The notes: generated by a model from the sequence alone, not told the origin. Shown: positions 34,481-43,641, counted from the stretch's first letter. The stretch is 52,960 nucleotides of DNA from Betaproteobacteria bacterium (GCA_009377585.1 WHTS01000034.1:1-52960), one strand, 5' to 3'. Made by a program: numbers and translations.

Positions 34481-35338
34481 TCATGCGATGCCGATCAAGG
34501 CAGCCGCATTCGAGTAGAGCACGCGCTCGGCTACGACATCGTTCGCAACGACACGCAGGAAAGATTCCAGATACCCGCGCAGCGGAGCGAACGGATACGA
34601 GGAGGCGTAGACGAAGCGCTCCGACAGATAACTGTTCATCGCCGTGATATAGGCTTCGTTACCGGGCATCAACGCGTACATGTCCGGCGAAACGTAAACG
34701 TTCCCGCGACGAAACGCGACGTGATGGATCGCGGTGATCCACGGCCAACCGCCGTGCGCGACGACGATATTGAGCTTCGGAAAATCGCGCGCGACGCGGT
34801 CCACGTAGACGGGCAGGGTATGACCGCAGTCCGGTCCGACATTCCCGCCGGCGGATAGAATGAGCGGCAGGCGGCGCTCGACACAAAACTCGTAGACCGG
34901 AAGACAAAGCGGGTCATCCGCGTAAATCGGAGTGGTGAGCAGCCCGGGCTCGAGAGCGAAACCTTTGACGACGCGATCGCTGCCGCGAAGCAGTCGCTCC
35001 GCGTCGGCCCGCCAGTCCGATCGCGCGGGGTCGATGGCGGGAAACACGCACAAACGTTTGGGTTGGGTACGCGTGTACGCGACGAGACCATCATTGCTGG
35101 TGGGCCCGACCTTCGGCGCGCCGACGCGGCCGGCAATCACCGCCAGCTCGATACCCGACTCACGCAGCTCGGCCTCGAAAGCAGCAGGCGAAGGCTTGTG
35201 CAGCACGGGTGATGGAACGGGGAATCCGAAACCGATTCCCATTTCCGCCGTGCGGTCGGGCTGCATATACATCGCCGCCGCTTCGAATCCTGCGACAGGC
35301 GGGCGGACTCTGAAATCTATCACGCGCATTGGCGTCAT
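34481..35338 (-). CDS. amidohydrolase (Amidohydro_2, ACMSD-like) family protein
   Basis: A 285-residue metal-dependent hydrolase/decarboxylase of the amidohydrolase_2 type. It has MRVIDFRVRPP at the start, PAIDPARSDW, LPLILSAGGN, IVVAHGGWPWI (metal-binding His region), NVYVSPDMY and a C-terminal RVLYSNAAALIGI. The usual N-terminal HxH metal motif is replaced by FRVRPP, so metal binding may differ or be lost. The start at 35338 overlaps the stop of a truncated paralogue by four bases; an in-frame ATG at 35329 is equally possible. Family members hydrolyse or decarboxylate (often lactone or aromatic) carboxylates. Specific role unknown. Confidence 0.8.
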   Translation of the reverse strand: MTPMRVIDFRVRPPVAGFEAAAMYMQPDRTAEMGIGFGFPVPSPVLHKPSPAAFEAELRESGIELAVIAGRVGAPKVGPTSNDGLVAYTRTQPKRLCVFPAIDPARSDWRADAERLLRGSDRVVKGFALEPGLLTTPIYADDPLCLPVYEFCVERRLPLILSAGGNVGPDCGHTLPVYVDRVARDFPKLNIVVAHGGWPWITAIHHVAFRRGNVYVSPDMYALMPGNEAYITAMNSYLSERFVYASSYPFAPLRGYLESFLRVVANDVVAERVLYSNAAALIGIA

Positions 35339-35831
35339 TGGCCGATTCCCAGCAGCTCCGCGGCATTCTCGTAGAGCACCCGGTCCATGACCGACTCTTT
35401 CAGACCGAGGCGCAGCATCGCTTCGACACCGTCCTTGAACGGCAATAGCGGGTAGGCGGTCCCGAACAGGAAGCGCTCGGCAAGGAACCCGTTCGCCGCA
35501 TTTATGTAGTCCTGCGCGCTTTCCGCGAGTGCACCGGATCGATTCCAGCGTATCCCACCAGCCTGTCCGGGTGTTGCGCGACGATTGCCGCAATGTCGTC
35601 GGCTTCGATCGTGCCGAGCACCGGCGAGATGCGGCCCGGCACCACGCCCCACTTGACGCCTGCTCCGTCCATCTCCTTAAGCATGAGCTCGACGGAGCGC
35701 TGCCGCACCGACGGCGCCAGCGCCATGCCGATCCCGCGCGCCATCTGCTCGGTGCGATCGATGTTCGAGTACATGACCATATCGAGGAACGCCCTCTGCG
35801 GTGGCCGCAGGCGAAAATCTATGACTCTCAT
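35335..35831 (-). pseudogene. amidohydrolase paralogue with internal deletion and frameshift
   Basis: From ATG 35831 about 100 residues match the start of the neighbouring amidohydrolase (MRVIDFRLRPP, GYAGIDPVHS). The sequence then jumps, in another frame, to ESAQDYINAANGFLAERFLFGTAYP and VLYENAAELLGIGQ, the paralogue's last 60 residues. Comparison with the intact gene at 34481 shows that about 118 codons of the middle are missing, including the AHGG metal region. The junction is near 35525-35531. The gene is dead unless the C-terminal piece is translated separately. Confidence 0.85.
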
Positions 35832-35852
35832 GGTGTCCCCAGACGGTGCGGA

Positions 35853-36836
35853 TTAATCGATTTTCGCCCCGGAGACTTTCACCGCTTTCCCCCAGCGGGC
35901 GAGCTCCGCCTTGACGAAACGATCGAAGTCCGCGCGGCTATCGCCGATCGTCGTCATCGAAAGATCCTGAAACCGCTTTTGAGTGGCCGACGTGTTGAGG
36001 ATCTTGACGACTTCAGCGTGGAGACGATCGAGAACCGGGGCCGGCGTACCCGCAGGCGCAAACAAGCCTGCCCAGGCGATGGCATCGAATCCTCTCAGGC
36101 CCTGCTCATCGAGCGTGGGCACATCGGGGAAGAAAGGAGAGCGCTTGATCGACGAGATGCCGATCGCGCGCGCCTTGCCTGCTTTCACGTGCGTCATCAC
36201 GGCGGGCATCGTATCGGCCAGCATCACGATACGGCCGGCGATGAGATCCGTCATGCTCGCGGTCGAGCCTTTATAGGGAATATGAGTGAGCTGGATTCCC
36301 GCCGCCGAAGCGAACAACGCCTGGATGAGATGATGCGTGCTGCCGTTGCCCGAGGAGCCATAAGTGATCTCGTTGGGACGCTGCTTGGCGATCTTGATCA
36401 ATTCCTGGATCGTGCGCGCCGGGAATGTCGGGTTGACGCAGATCAGCATCGGCAGCGACGCGACGTTGGTAATCGGGGCAAAATCGCGCAGCGTGTCATA
36501 GCCGGGATCGGCATACAGATGCGGGTTGATCACCATCGCGCTCGTGCCGCCGATCAGCAGCGTGTAACCGTCGCCGGGCGTCTTGGCCGCGATCGCGGGG
36601 CCCACCATGCTGCCGGCGCCCGGTCGGTTGTCGACGAGGACCTGCTGCCCCAGCACTGACGTCAACCGCTCCGCCAGGAGGCGCCCGATGATGTCCGCGC
36701 CCTGTCCCGGCGGGAAGGGAACGATGATGCGCACGGGCTTGGCCGGCCACTCCTGAGCAAGCACAGTCGCGGGAAGCGACAATACACACCCAAGTGCGGC
36801 AGTTCGCAAGAACGCAGAGCAGAATTTGATACGCAT
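35853..36836 (-). CDS. TTT (TctC/Bug) solute-binding protein
   Basis: A 327-residue classical Bug protein: signal peptide to ATVLAQ (about residue 27), EWPAKPVRIIVPFPPGQGADIIGR, DNRPGAGSMVGPAIAAKTPGDG and THIPYKGSTASMTDL, ending VKVSGAKID. PPGQG replaces the more usual PGG. The ATG at 36836 follows AGAGGAAA; a GTG at 36851 would add five residues. No TctAB genes lie beside it. It precedes the amidohydrolase pair and follows another Bug gene with a 27-base gap. Confidence 0.92.
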   Translation of the reverse strand: MRIKFCSAFLRTAALGCVLSLPATVLAQEWPAKPVRIIVPFPPGQGADIIGRLLAERLTSVLGQQVLVDNRPGAGSMVGPAIAAKTPGDGYTLLIGGTSAMVINPHLYADPGYDTLRDFAPITNVASLPMLICVNPTFPARTIQELIKIAKQRPNEITYGSSGNGSTHHLIQALFASAAGIQLTHIPYKGSTASMTDLIAGRIVMLADTMPAVMTHVKAGKARAIGISSIKRSPFFPDVPTLDEQGLRGFDAIAWAGLFAPAGTPAPVLDRLHAEVVKILNTSATQKRFQDLSMTTIGDSRADFDRFVKAELARWGKAVKVSGAKID

Positions 36837-36863
36837 GCTTTTCCTCTTCACACGTCAAAAACT

Positions 36864-37715
36864 TCACTCGACCTTGATCCCAGCGGCCTTGATGATCTGC
36901 GAGTACCGCGCCGTTTCTGCCTTGATGTGCGCCGCGAACTGATTCGGCGTCGTGGCGGCCGGCTCGGCGCCAAGACTGTTCAGATGATCCTTCATTTCGG
37001 GCGCGAGCAGGATGCGGGCGATCTCGCCGTGCAGGCGCTTGACCACGGCCGGCGTCATTCCGGCAGGCCCCAGTACGCCGAACCAGGGGTCCATCTCGTA
37101 GCCGGGAAGCGTTTCACCGACCGTCGGAATCGTCGGCGCTGCCGCTGCACGCTTTCCGCTGGTGACCGCGAGCGCACGCAGTTTCCCTGAAGTGATATCC
37201 ATCGAGAGGTGCGGTGAAGTCCCGCTGCCCGTCGAGGCATAGCTCAACTTGCCCGGATTGGCTTTTGCGTAGTTGATGAGCTCTTTCAGCGAGCGCGCCG
37301 GTATGGCCGGATGTGTCACAAGGACGTTCGGTAGGGTCACGGCGAGCGTGATCGGCGTGAAGTCCTTTACCGCGTCGAACGGCAGCTTGCGGTAGAGGCT
37401 GGGAACCACGGTAAACGTAAGCGTGGTGAGCATGATCGTGTGACCGTCCGCGGGGGCGCGAGCCACGAGCTCGGTACCGATCAGCGTGTTGCCACCAGGC
37501 CTGTTGTCGACGACGACTTGTTGCCCGAGGTTCTGCGTCAGGCGCTGAGCGATCAATCGCGCGAGTACGTCCGTGTTGCCGCCGGGCGCGTAGGGGACGA
37601 CCATACGCACGGGGCGCGTCGGGTAACTCTCGGCAGCGTGAAGCGCAAGCGGGCCAAAGACCGTGCAGGTCATGGCCAGGATCAGTTGTAGCCCGAAGTG
37701 CTGCCGTAACTTCAC
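36864..37715 (-). pseudogene. TTT solute-binding protein with in-frame loss of the HVPYKG segment
   Basis: The 283-residue frame starts with GTG 37715 after GGAGGCG. It has a signal peptide (to LHAAE), YPTRPVRMVVPYAPGGNTD, DNRPGGNTLIGTELVA and LKELINYAKANPGKLSYASTG. At about 37196 SPHLSMDI is joined straight to TSGKLRALAVTSGKR. Other Bugs in this window have some 42 residues between these points, including the HVPYKG loop that helps bind the ligand carboxylate. The C-lobe after the junction is normal to AAGIKVE. The frame is kept, so a protein may be made, but the binding site should be destroyed. Confidence 0.75.
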
Positions 37716-37756
37716 GTCCGCCTCCTGTCTAGTTGTCGTTGCAACGCGGCCTTGAA

Positions 37757-38650
37757 TCAACGCAGAGCCCGCTGCAACAGTGTCGGTATGTCTTCCAGTG
37801 CGTCCGCGATGTGGGCGCCGGCGGCTGCCAGGACGGCTCGCTTCGCGCTCGCGCTCTCGTTGCCGGTGGTGATCATCGCCGCGGCGTGACCGAAGCTCAT
37901 TCCGGTGGGATAGCGCTCCTGAAACGCGCCTGCAATGAGCGCGACGATGGGCTTGGTGACGGCACGGGAGGTTAGCAGGGCCGCGACTTCCTGCTCGTTA
38001 TCGGTCCCCGGCTCGCCGAAGATAACGATCGCGCGAGTGTCGGGGTCCTGCTGGAAGAGCTTCACGTACTCGGCCATCGTCATGCCGGTGACCGCGTCGC
38101 CACCCATTGCGATCGAAGTCGAAATGCCGTAACCCGCAGCCTTCAAGGTGAGACTGATTTCGGCAGTCATCCCGCCCGAGCGCGAGAGGACGCCAATATC
38201 GCCGGCGGCATAAATTTCGCAGGGATCGATTCCACCCACACCGGCGAGCTTGCTTTTTCCCGGCGATATGAGCCCATTCGTATTGCATCCCACCAGCCGT
38301 ACGCCGGCTTTGCGCGCAGCGGCGGTGATGCGCACGACATCGTGCTGGGGCACGTATTCAGCCGTGACGAGTATCAGCCGGATGCCTGCATCGATCGCTT
38401 CCATCACGGCCGATTTCACTGCGGGCGCTGGAACGCAAATGACCGACGTGTTGATGTCGTGCTCCGCAGCGGCGCGCCGCACGGTATCGTAAACCGGCAC
38501 GCCGTGCACAGTCTCGCCGCCGCGCCCGGGCGTCACGCCCGCGACGATGCGCGTGCCGTACTTGATTCACCATTCGGTATCGAAGCGCGCCTGTCCGCCC
38601 GTGATGCCCTGCACGACGACCCTCGTATTCCCATCGACGAGTATGCTCAT
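37757..38650 (-). pseudogene. succinyl-CoA synthetase alpha-subunit-like gene with in-frame TGA
   Basis: ATG 38650 starts MSILVDGNTRVVVQGITGGQARFDTEW, a SucD N-terminus. A TGA at 38567-38569 follows, and the same frame goes on as IKYGTRIVAGVTPGRGG without a shift. Family members usually have TERM(L/I)xYG here, so the stop replaces a sense codon. The rest is complete: VGCNTNGLISPGK, GVLSRSGGMTAEI, and FGHAAAMI with the phosphorylated His. A GTG at 38536 could start a shortened protein lacking the first CoA-binding strand. It overlaps the beta-subunit gene end (ATGA). Expected reaction if intact: CoA ligation of a dicarboxylate. Confidence 0.8.
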
Positions 38651-39845
38651 GATAGCGGTCCGGCGCTTTTCGCGGTGAGCTGCACGATCAAGCGCACCGC
38701 CTCTTTCAGCGTCGTGCCGCGCGCAACGTAATGGATGTTCTTGCGGCCCGCCACCATCGCTCGCGATTCGGGCTCGCCCGCGCCGAACAATCGGATGACG
38801 ATCGGCAACCGCGCGGTATCGATTTTCTTTTCGTCGAGCAGCTCGATGAGCGTGCGCACCCGTATGTCGGTGCGCGCCATCTGCGCGAAGTTGAAACCGA
38901 CCAGAAGACCGCGCAGCTTCGGGTTGTCGAGTATCGCCGAGAGCACCGCTTTCAGCTTGCGATTGTCGGAGCCCGTCGGTGGCGTGACGCAATGGTTCGC
39001 AGGCCGCCCGCCCGCTTCGAGCATGAGATCGTGCTGGTACAGGCCGGCGCCCCCGCCGCCGACGAGCAGACCGATGTCGCCTTCGAGCTCGACGTACTGG
39101 CACTCGCCGCCGGGATATTCTCTGTTCGCAAGCGTCACGGCGCGTTCGCGCGGATTCTCAGGGAGCGGTTCGTTGCCGCCTCGCCACTCGGGATGCCTAT
39201 ACAGGGCGTCGGGATCGATTGCCATCATCGCGCCGACGACGTGCGCTATGCCCGGCTGCATCGATTGCGAGCGGATTCACTTCGAGCAGCAAGGCGTCGG
39301 CCCGACAGAAGGCGTCGTACAGCTTTGTCGTCAAAGCTGCAATGCGCGGCAGGCTTGTGCCGCGCAGTCCGGCGTCGTACCACAGGTCGGTTGCGATCCA
39401 GGTGTCGAGACCGTTCAGCGGATCGATGCGCAATCGGACGAGCTTCTCCGGCGTCGTGCGCGAGACTTCCTCGATATCGACGCCCCCGCTGCGGCTGACG
39501 AGCACCTCGGACCTGGCGCCGCTCAATACGAAGCTCAAGTAGTACTCGTCTGCGATCGCGACGCGCTCTTCGACATAAACGCTGCGCACGAGGTGTCCAT
39601 TGACGGTGGTGCCCAGAAGCTTCGCAGCCGCGGCGGCGGCCCGTTCGGCATCATCGGCCATCAGCACGGCGCCGGCCTTACCTCGGCGTCCTGTCGGCAC
39701 GAGCGCTTTTAACACCGCACCGCCCTTCATCAACTCTGCGGCAGTGCGTGCTTCCTCGCGGGAAGCCGCAGCATGACCCTTCCGGCACCGCCAGGCCGCT
39801 GTCGCGCAGCCACTGTTTCGCGAGGTTCTCGGTCAGACGCAGCAT
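38647..39845 (-). pseudogene. succinyl-CoA synthetase beta-subunit-like gene with two frameshifts
   Basis: From ATG 39845 MLRLTENLAKQWLRDSGLAVPEG is a normal ATP-grasp start. Near 39771 the frame shifts into AAASREEARTAAELMKGG and VPTGRRGKAGAVLM. It runs to LLLEVNPLAIDAAGH, then shifts again near 39250 into HVVGAMMAIDPDALYRHPEW. The second half, with IGLLVGGGGAGLYQHD and LRGLLVGFNFAQMARTD, continues to the end at 38647. Restored, it would be an almost complete beta subunit of about 395 residues. With the alpha gene also interrupted, this CoA ligase is probably not made. Confidence 0.82.
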
Positions 39846-39854
39846 TGCATGCTT

Positions 39855-40304
39855 CTACTTGCCGGCCTGCGCAGGAACGGCGCACGACGCGGCCCCCACG
39901 AGCACCTGTTCCCCGTCCTGGTTCTCGCACCAGACGCTGAGCGCGATTCGAACACGCCCTCCGTCCTGCTCGCGCGCCTCCACACGCGCTTTTGGCTGCA
40001 CGGTTTCGTCGATTTTTACGCTGCGCGGAATCTTGATGTCGAGCTGCCCGCCCGCGAACCACGCGATGCCGAACATCTCGACGAGCAGTCCGACGAGATA
40101 ACCCTCCCACTGGGTGCCGGAGACGACGACCGCAGAAAGGCCAGCATCGTTGGCGGCCTTGAGATCGGTGTGCAGGTTCTTTTCCGGCCAGTCCGGCGAC
40201 TCGATTGGACCGCCCGACAGCGCGAGCGCGCGAGCCCAAGTGAGCTTTCTGGCCTTGCCTGCGTACAGCCCGCCGACTTTCGCTTCGAGTATCGGGACGC
40301 TCAT
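39855..40304 (-). CDS. MaoC-like hot-dog dehydratase, partner subunit
   Basis: A 149-residue hot-dog-fold protein with WPEKNLHTDLKAANDAGL, where NLHTD lies at the position of the hydratase loop, followed by a beta-rich half (QLDIKIPRSVKIDETV, RIALSVWCENQDGEQVLVG). It overlaps the preceding MaoC gene by four bases (ATGA), and two adjacent half-size hot-dog proteins commonly form one hydratase. It would hydrate an enoyl-CoA or dehydrate a hydroxyacyl-CoA. Ten bases separate it from the broken CoA-ligase genes. Substrate unknown. Confidence 0.7.
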   Translation of the reverse strand: MSVPILEAKVGGLYAGKARKLTWARALALSGGPIESPDWPEKNLHTDLKAANDAGLSAVVVSGTQWEGYLVGLLVEMFGIAWFAGGQLDIKIPRSVKIDETVQPKARVEAREQDGGRVRIALSVWCENQDGEQVLVGAASCAVPAQAGK

Positions 40305-40759
40305 TTCGACTCTCCCAGCGCATACGTCTTCACCTTGCCCAGCGTGAAGAACGTGGACGACAGTTCGCGCCGCAGTACGTCATTACCGTTTTCGTCCTGC
40401 ACCAGCGCCACGTAATCCTGGTAGATCTTGCCGCGTTGCTCGTACGTTTTCGCCACCTTCCAGGTCACGCGCAGCTTCGTCCCCACATAAGCGGGATTGA
40501 GATACGTGCTGCGGTCGCGCGCAAACGCGGAGCCCATCCCTGGCGCCTGCCGGTACGACCGACTGCGCGTGCGCGGGCTCATGTGCATGAGCAGGACCGG
40601 ATGCACGATCGGCGGTTTGCCGCCGATACCTTCGATGTAGAGCGGATTGAAATCCTCCACCGCGTACAGAAACTGCTGGTTGAGATCGGGCGTGACGACG
40701 AATTCGAGCGGCTCGTACTCGTCACCGCTCTGCAGTTCATGTGCGTATTTACCGCGCAT
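40301..40759 (-). CDS. MaoC/FAS1-like hot-dog dehydratase, partner subunit
   Basis: A 152-residue hot-dog-fold protein: VTPDLNQQFLYAVEDFNPLYI, where Tyr stands in place of the usual hydratase His of DxNPxH, and HPVLLMHMSPRTRS, RSTYLNPAYVGTKL and DVLRRELSSTFF. The ATG at 40759 is preferred to a start 60 bases upstream that lacks family similarity. The altered motif suggests this is the structural or CoA-binding half of a heteromeric hydratase with the overlapping gene at 39855. Confidence 0.72.
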   Translation of the reverse strand: MRGKYAHELQSGDEYEPLEFVVTPDLNQQFLYAVEDFNPLYIEGIGGKPPIVHPVLLMHMSPRTRSRSYRQAPGMGSAFARDRSTYLNPAYVGTKLRVTWKVAKTYEQRGKIYQDYVALVQDENGNDVLRRELSSTFFTLGKVKTYALGESK

Positions 40760-40852
40760 GGGTAGCGCTCCCTGAAAAGTTCGAATCAAATGATCATCGC
40801 GGCAGCACTGCCGCGGCACGGAGATTTTCTGCTGCAGGTTCGAGCCCGCAGC

Positions 40853-42412
40853 TCATGGCCTCACGCCCGGGCGCGCCTTGACGCCGAGATTCATGCGCAG
40901 GCGCGCCTCCATGGCGTCTACGAAGCGGCAGAGATAGCGCCGCGTCTCTCGCGGATCGATGACATCCTCGAGTGCGAACGCCTCAGCCATTCGAAATGGC
41001 GATGCCAGTGTGCGTATTTCGTCTTCGAGCTCGGCCTGCCTGCGGCCGGGATCGTCCGCATTCGCGATCTCGCGCCGATACGCGACGGTCACGCCGCCTT
41101 CGACCGGTAGTGAGCCGATCTCGGCCGATGGCCAGGCGATCTTGAAATCGAGGCCGAGGCTGTCGCGCGCGGCAAATCCCGCGAAGCCATAGCACTTGCG
41201 GATTACCACGCTCATCATCGGCACGCTCGCCTGCATGCGCGCGTGCAGGCTCCTCATACCCTCGCGCAACGTCGCGCCCTCTTCGGCCTGGGGGCCGATC
41301 ATGAAGCCCGGGAGATCGACAAAGAAAATCAGAGGGATGTGAAACGTGTCGCAGACGTCGATGAAATGCGTCTGTTTGCGCGCGGCCTTAGCATCGAGCG
41401 CACCGCCATTCACCATGGGATTATTCGCGACGATGCCGACAGGGCGTCCGTTCATTCGTGCCAGCGACGTAATCAGTGCGCGACCGAAAAGCGGCTGAAT
41501 CTCGAATAAAGACCCACGATCGGTCACCAGACCAATCAGTTTTCGCATATCGTACGGTGCGCGGCGGTTTCGCGGGAGAATCGAAAGCAGCGCCTCTTCC
41601 ATGCGATCGGGCGGGTCGTCGCATGCAGTAACCGGAGGAAGCTCCCACACGTTTTGAGGCATGAAACTCAGAAAACGCTTCACCATCGCGAGGCAGTCGG
41701 CTTCGCTGTCAGCAACGTTGTCGATCGTTCCCGCAATACTAGCAGTAACGTCCGCACCGCCGAGTTCTTCTTTCCCGATCTTTATCCCCAGCGCGCGCTC
41801 CACCATTGGCGGCCCGGAGGCGAATACCTGGCTTTTCCCCCGCACCATGACCGAGAAATGGGAAAGTATCGCGCGGCCCGCCGGCCCGCCGGCGGTCGTT
41901 CCCATGACACCGCTCACGACAGGCACCCGACCCAGCAGGTCGACGTAATGCGGCGAGAGCCGTGCGCCAGGAAACACGGCGTGTCCGCGCTGCCGCGTCG
42001 AGCCCACGCTCCCGCCGGCGCCATGACAGAGATTCACGAGCGGAATGCAGTATTCGTAAGCGAGATCGCCCGAAAAGCCGCCTTGTCCGCCTTTCGAGCG
42101 GGCGCCCCAATTGACACCCCCGCGCACGGAGAAGTCTTCGCCACCAACTGCAGTCGCACGTCCTGCGATTTTCGCCAGCCCCATCACATAGGGCGCAGGA
42201 ACGACTTTGGCGACTTTGCCGCCTTCGTAACTCGCCGTACCGGCGAGCTGACCAATTTCCTGAAACGAGCCCTCATCGACCAGCGCGTCGATGCGTTCGC
42301 GTATCGTGAGCCAGCCCTGCTCGCGGTACGCGCGCACCGCATCCGCACCACCGTGCTCCAGCGCCCAGCGGCGGCGCTGCGCGATTTCATCAGCTTCGGC
42401 TTTCCAGGTCAT
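40853..42412 (-). CDS. acyl-CoA carboxylase beta subunit (carboxyltransferase)
   Basis: A 519-residue biotin-dependent carboxyltransferase of the propionyl/methylcrotonyl-CoA type. The N-domain has LTIRERIDALVDEGSFQEIG, VSGVMGTTAGGPAGRAILSHF and CHGAGGSVG. The C-domain has RPVGIVANNPMVNGGALDA, IFFVDLPGFMIGP and RKCYGFAG. It would transfer a carboxyl group between biotin and an acyl-CoA. No biotin carboxylase or biotin carrier gene is in the window, so the partner must be encoded elsewhere. Its ATG overlaps the CoA-transferase stop (42409-42412). A fragment of a second such gene is found at 33830. Confidence 0.9.
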   Translation of the reverse strand: MTWKAEADEIAQRRRWALEHGGADAVRAYREQGWLTIRERIDALVDEGSFQEIGQLAGTASYEGGKVAKVVPAPYVMGLAKIAGRATAVGGEDFSVRGGVNWGARSKGGQGGFSGDLAYEYCIPLVNLCHGAGGSVGSTRQRGHAVFPGARLSPHYVDLLGRVPVVSGVMGTTAGGPAGRAILSHFSVMVRGKSQVFASGPPMVERALGIKIGKEELGGADVTASIAGTIDNVADSEADCLAMVKRFLSFMPQNVWELPPVTACDDPPDRMEEALLSILPRNRRAPYDMRKLIGLVTDRGSLFEIQPLFGRALITSLARMNGRPVGIVANNPMVNGGALDAKAARKQTHFIDVCDTFHIPLIFFVDLPGFMIGPQAEEGATLREGMRSLHARMQASVPMMSVVIRKCYGFAGFAARDSLGLDFKIAWPSAEIGSLPVEGGVTVAYRREIANADDPGRRQAELEDEIRTLASPFRMAEAFALEDVIDPRETRRYLCRFVDAMEARLRMNLGVKARPGVRP

Positions 42413-43641
42413 CGCTTCCTCTGCGTTGCTTGCGCCGACGCACTGACGCTCACGATGCCGGCAAGCTCGAGGGCTTCGATCTCGTCGCGCGCCATGCCCA
42501 GCACGTCCTTAAGTACGCGCGCCGTGTCGCGCCCGATCTTGCCCCCGCTGCGACGGATCCTGCCCGGCGTGCCGGAAAGCACCGGTACGGGCGCGGCGAG
42601 CGTGACGGTTCCCAGCTCATCGTCGGGCACTTCGACCAGCATGCCGCGCGCGAGGTAATGCGGGTCTTTGAAAATATCGGCCATGGTGAATATGCGCGTG
42701 GCGGGCACCTCCGCAGCGGTGAGTCTCCGCTCGATCTCCGGTGCTTCAAGGCTTTGCGTCCACTGCGCAACGATTGAGTCGAGCGCGTCGATATTGGCGC
42801 CGCGAGCCACGGCCGTCGCGAAGCGCGCATCGGCCGGCAGATCCTCCCGGCCCATCACGCTCGACATGCGCTTGAATACGGGATCGGCTATGGCCGTGAT
42901 GTGCACGTGCTGACCGTCTTTCGTCTGGTACAGGTTGTTGGGAGCGCTATTCGCCAGCCGCGATCCCGCGCGTTTTGCGACGATGCCCAGCTTTTCGTAC
43001 GCCGGCACGTGTGACTCCAGAAAGCTGAATGCGCACTCGTTGAGCGCGGCATCGATGCACTGCCCGACGCCGGTGACGCGACGCGCGTGAAGTGCCATGA
43101 CAGCACCAAGCGCCGCGTAAAGGCCGGTGATGTAATCGGTCAGTGCGACCGCGACGCGAGCGGGCGGCCGATCGGGATCGCCGATCAGGTGGCGCAGTCC
43201 GCTGACGGCTTCGCTGATGATGCCGTAACCGGCACGGCTGCTGTACGGTCCGGTCTGTCCGAAGCCGCTGATGCGAACCATGATGAGCCCGTCGTTCGCC
43301 GCGCGCAGGTCGTCGTAACCGAGGCCCCATTTCTCGAGCGTTCCCGGCTTGAAGTTCTCGACGACGATGTCGCACTTGCTCGCGAGGCTCCGGACGATTT
43401 CACGGCCGCGCTTTCCCCGCAGGTCGATCGCGACCAGCGATTTGTTACGCAGCAGCGTCGCCGCGTACAGCGATTTCCCATTATGACGATGGCCGAGCGA
43501 GCGCAGCGTGTCGCCCTCGGGCGGCTCGACCTTGATGACTTCGGCGCCGAAATCGGCGAGCACGCGCGCGCAAAACGGCCCGGCGATGGTCGAGCCCAGC
43601 TCGAGCACCTTGCAACCGGTGAGCGGTCCGTTTTCCAGCAT
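42409..43641 (-). CDS. CaiB/BaiF-family (class III) CoA-transferase
   Basis: A 410-residue class III CoA-transferase: LELGSTIAGPFCARVLADFGAEVIKVE at the start (CoA-binding Rossmann part), RNKSLVAIDLRGKRG, FGQTGPYSSRAGYG, and GVGQCIDAALNE, in which the Asp is the expected catalytic residue forming the acyl-enzyme anhydride. It moves CoA from one acyl-CoA to a carboxylate without ATP. ATG 43641 overlaps the stop of a short upstream open stretch, and its own stop overlaps the carboxyltransferase gene. In this operon it can supply the CoA ester even though the sucCD-like ligase is broken. Confidence 0.92.
   Translation of the reverse strand: MLENGPLTGCKVLELGSTIAGPFCARVLADFGAEVIKVEPPEGDTLRSLGHRHNGKSLYAATLLRNKSLVAIDLRGKRGREIVRSLASKCDIVVENFKPGTLEKWGLGYDDLRAANDGLIMVRISGFGQTGPYSSRAGYGIISEAVSGLRHLIGDPDRPPARVAVALTDYITGLYAALGAVMALHARRVTGVGQCIDAALNECAFSFLESHVPAYEKLGIVAKRAGSRLANSAPNNLYQTKDGQHVHITAIADPVFKRMSSVMGREDLPADARFATAVARGANIDALDSIVAQWTQSLEAPEIERRLTAAEVPATRIFTMADIFKDPHYLARGMLVEVPDDELGTVTLAAPVPVLSGTPGRIRRSGGKIGRDTARVLKDVLGMARDEIEALELAGIVSVSASAQATQRKR

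Noticed and set aside
38567-38569. Selenocysteine at the in-frame TGA of the sucD-like gene
   Set aside because: The position is Met or another non-Cys residue in relatives and no SECIS-like hairpin is evident right after it; a nonsense mutation or error is simpler.
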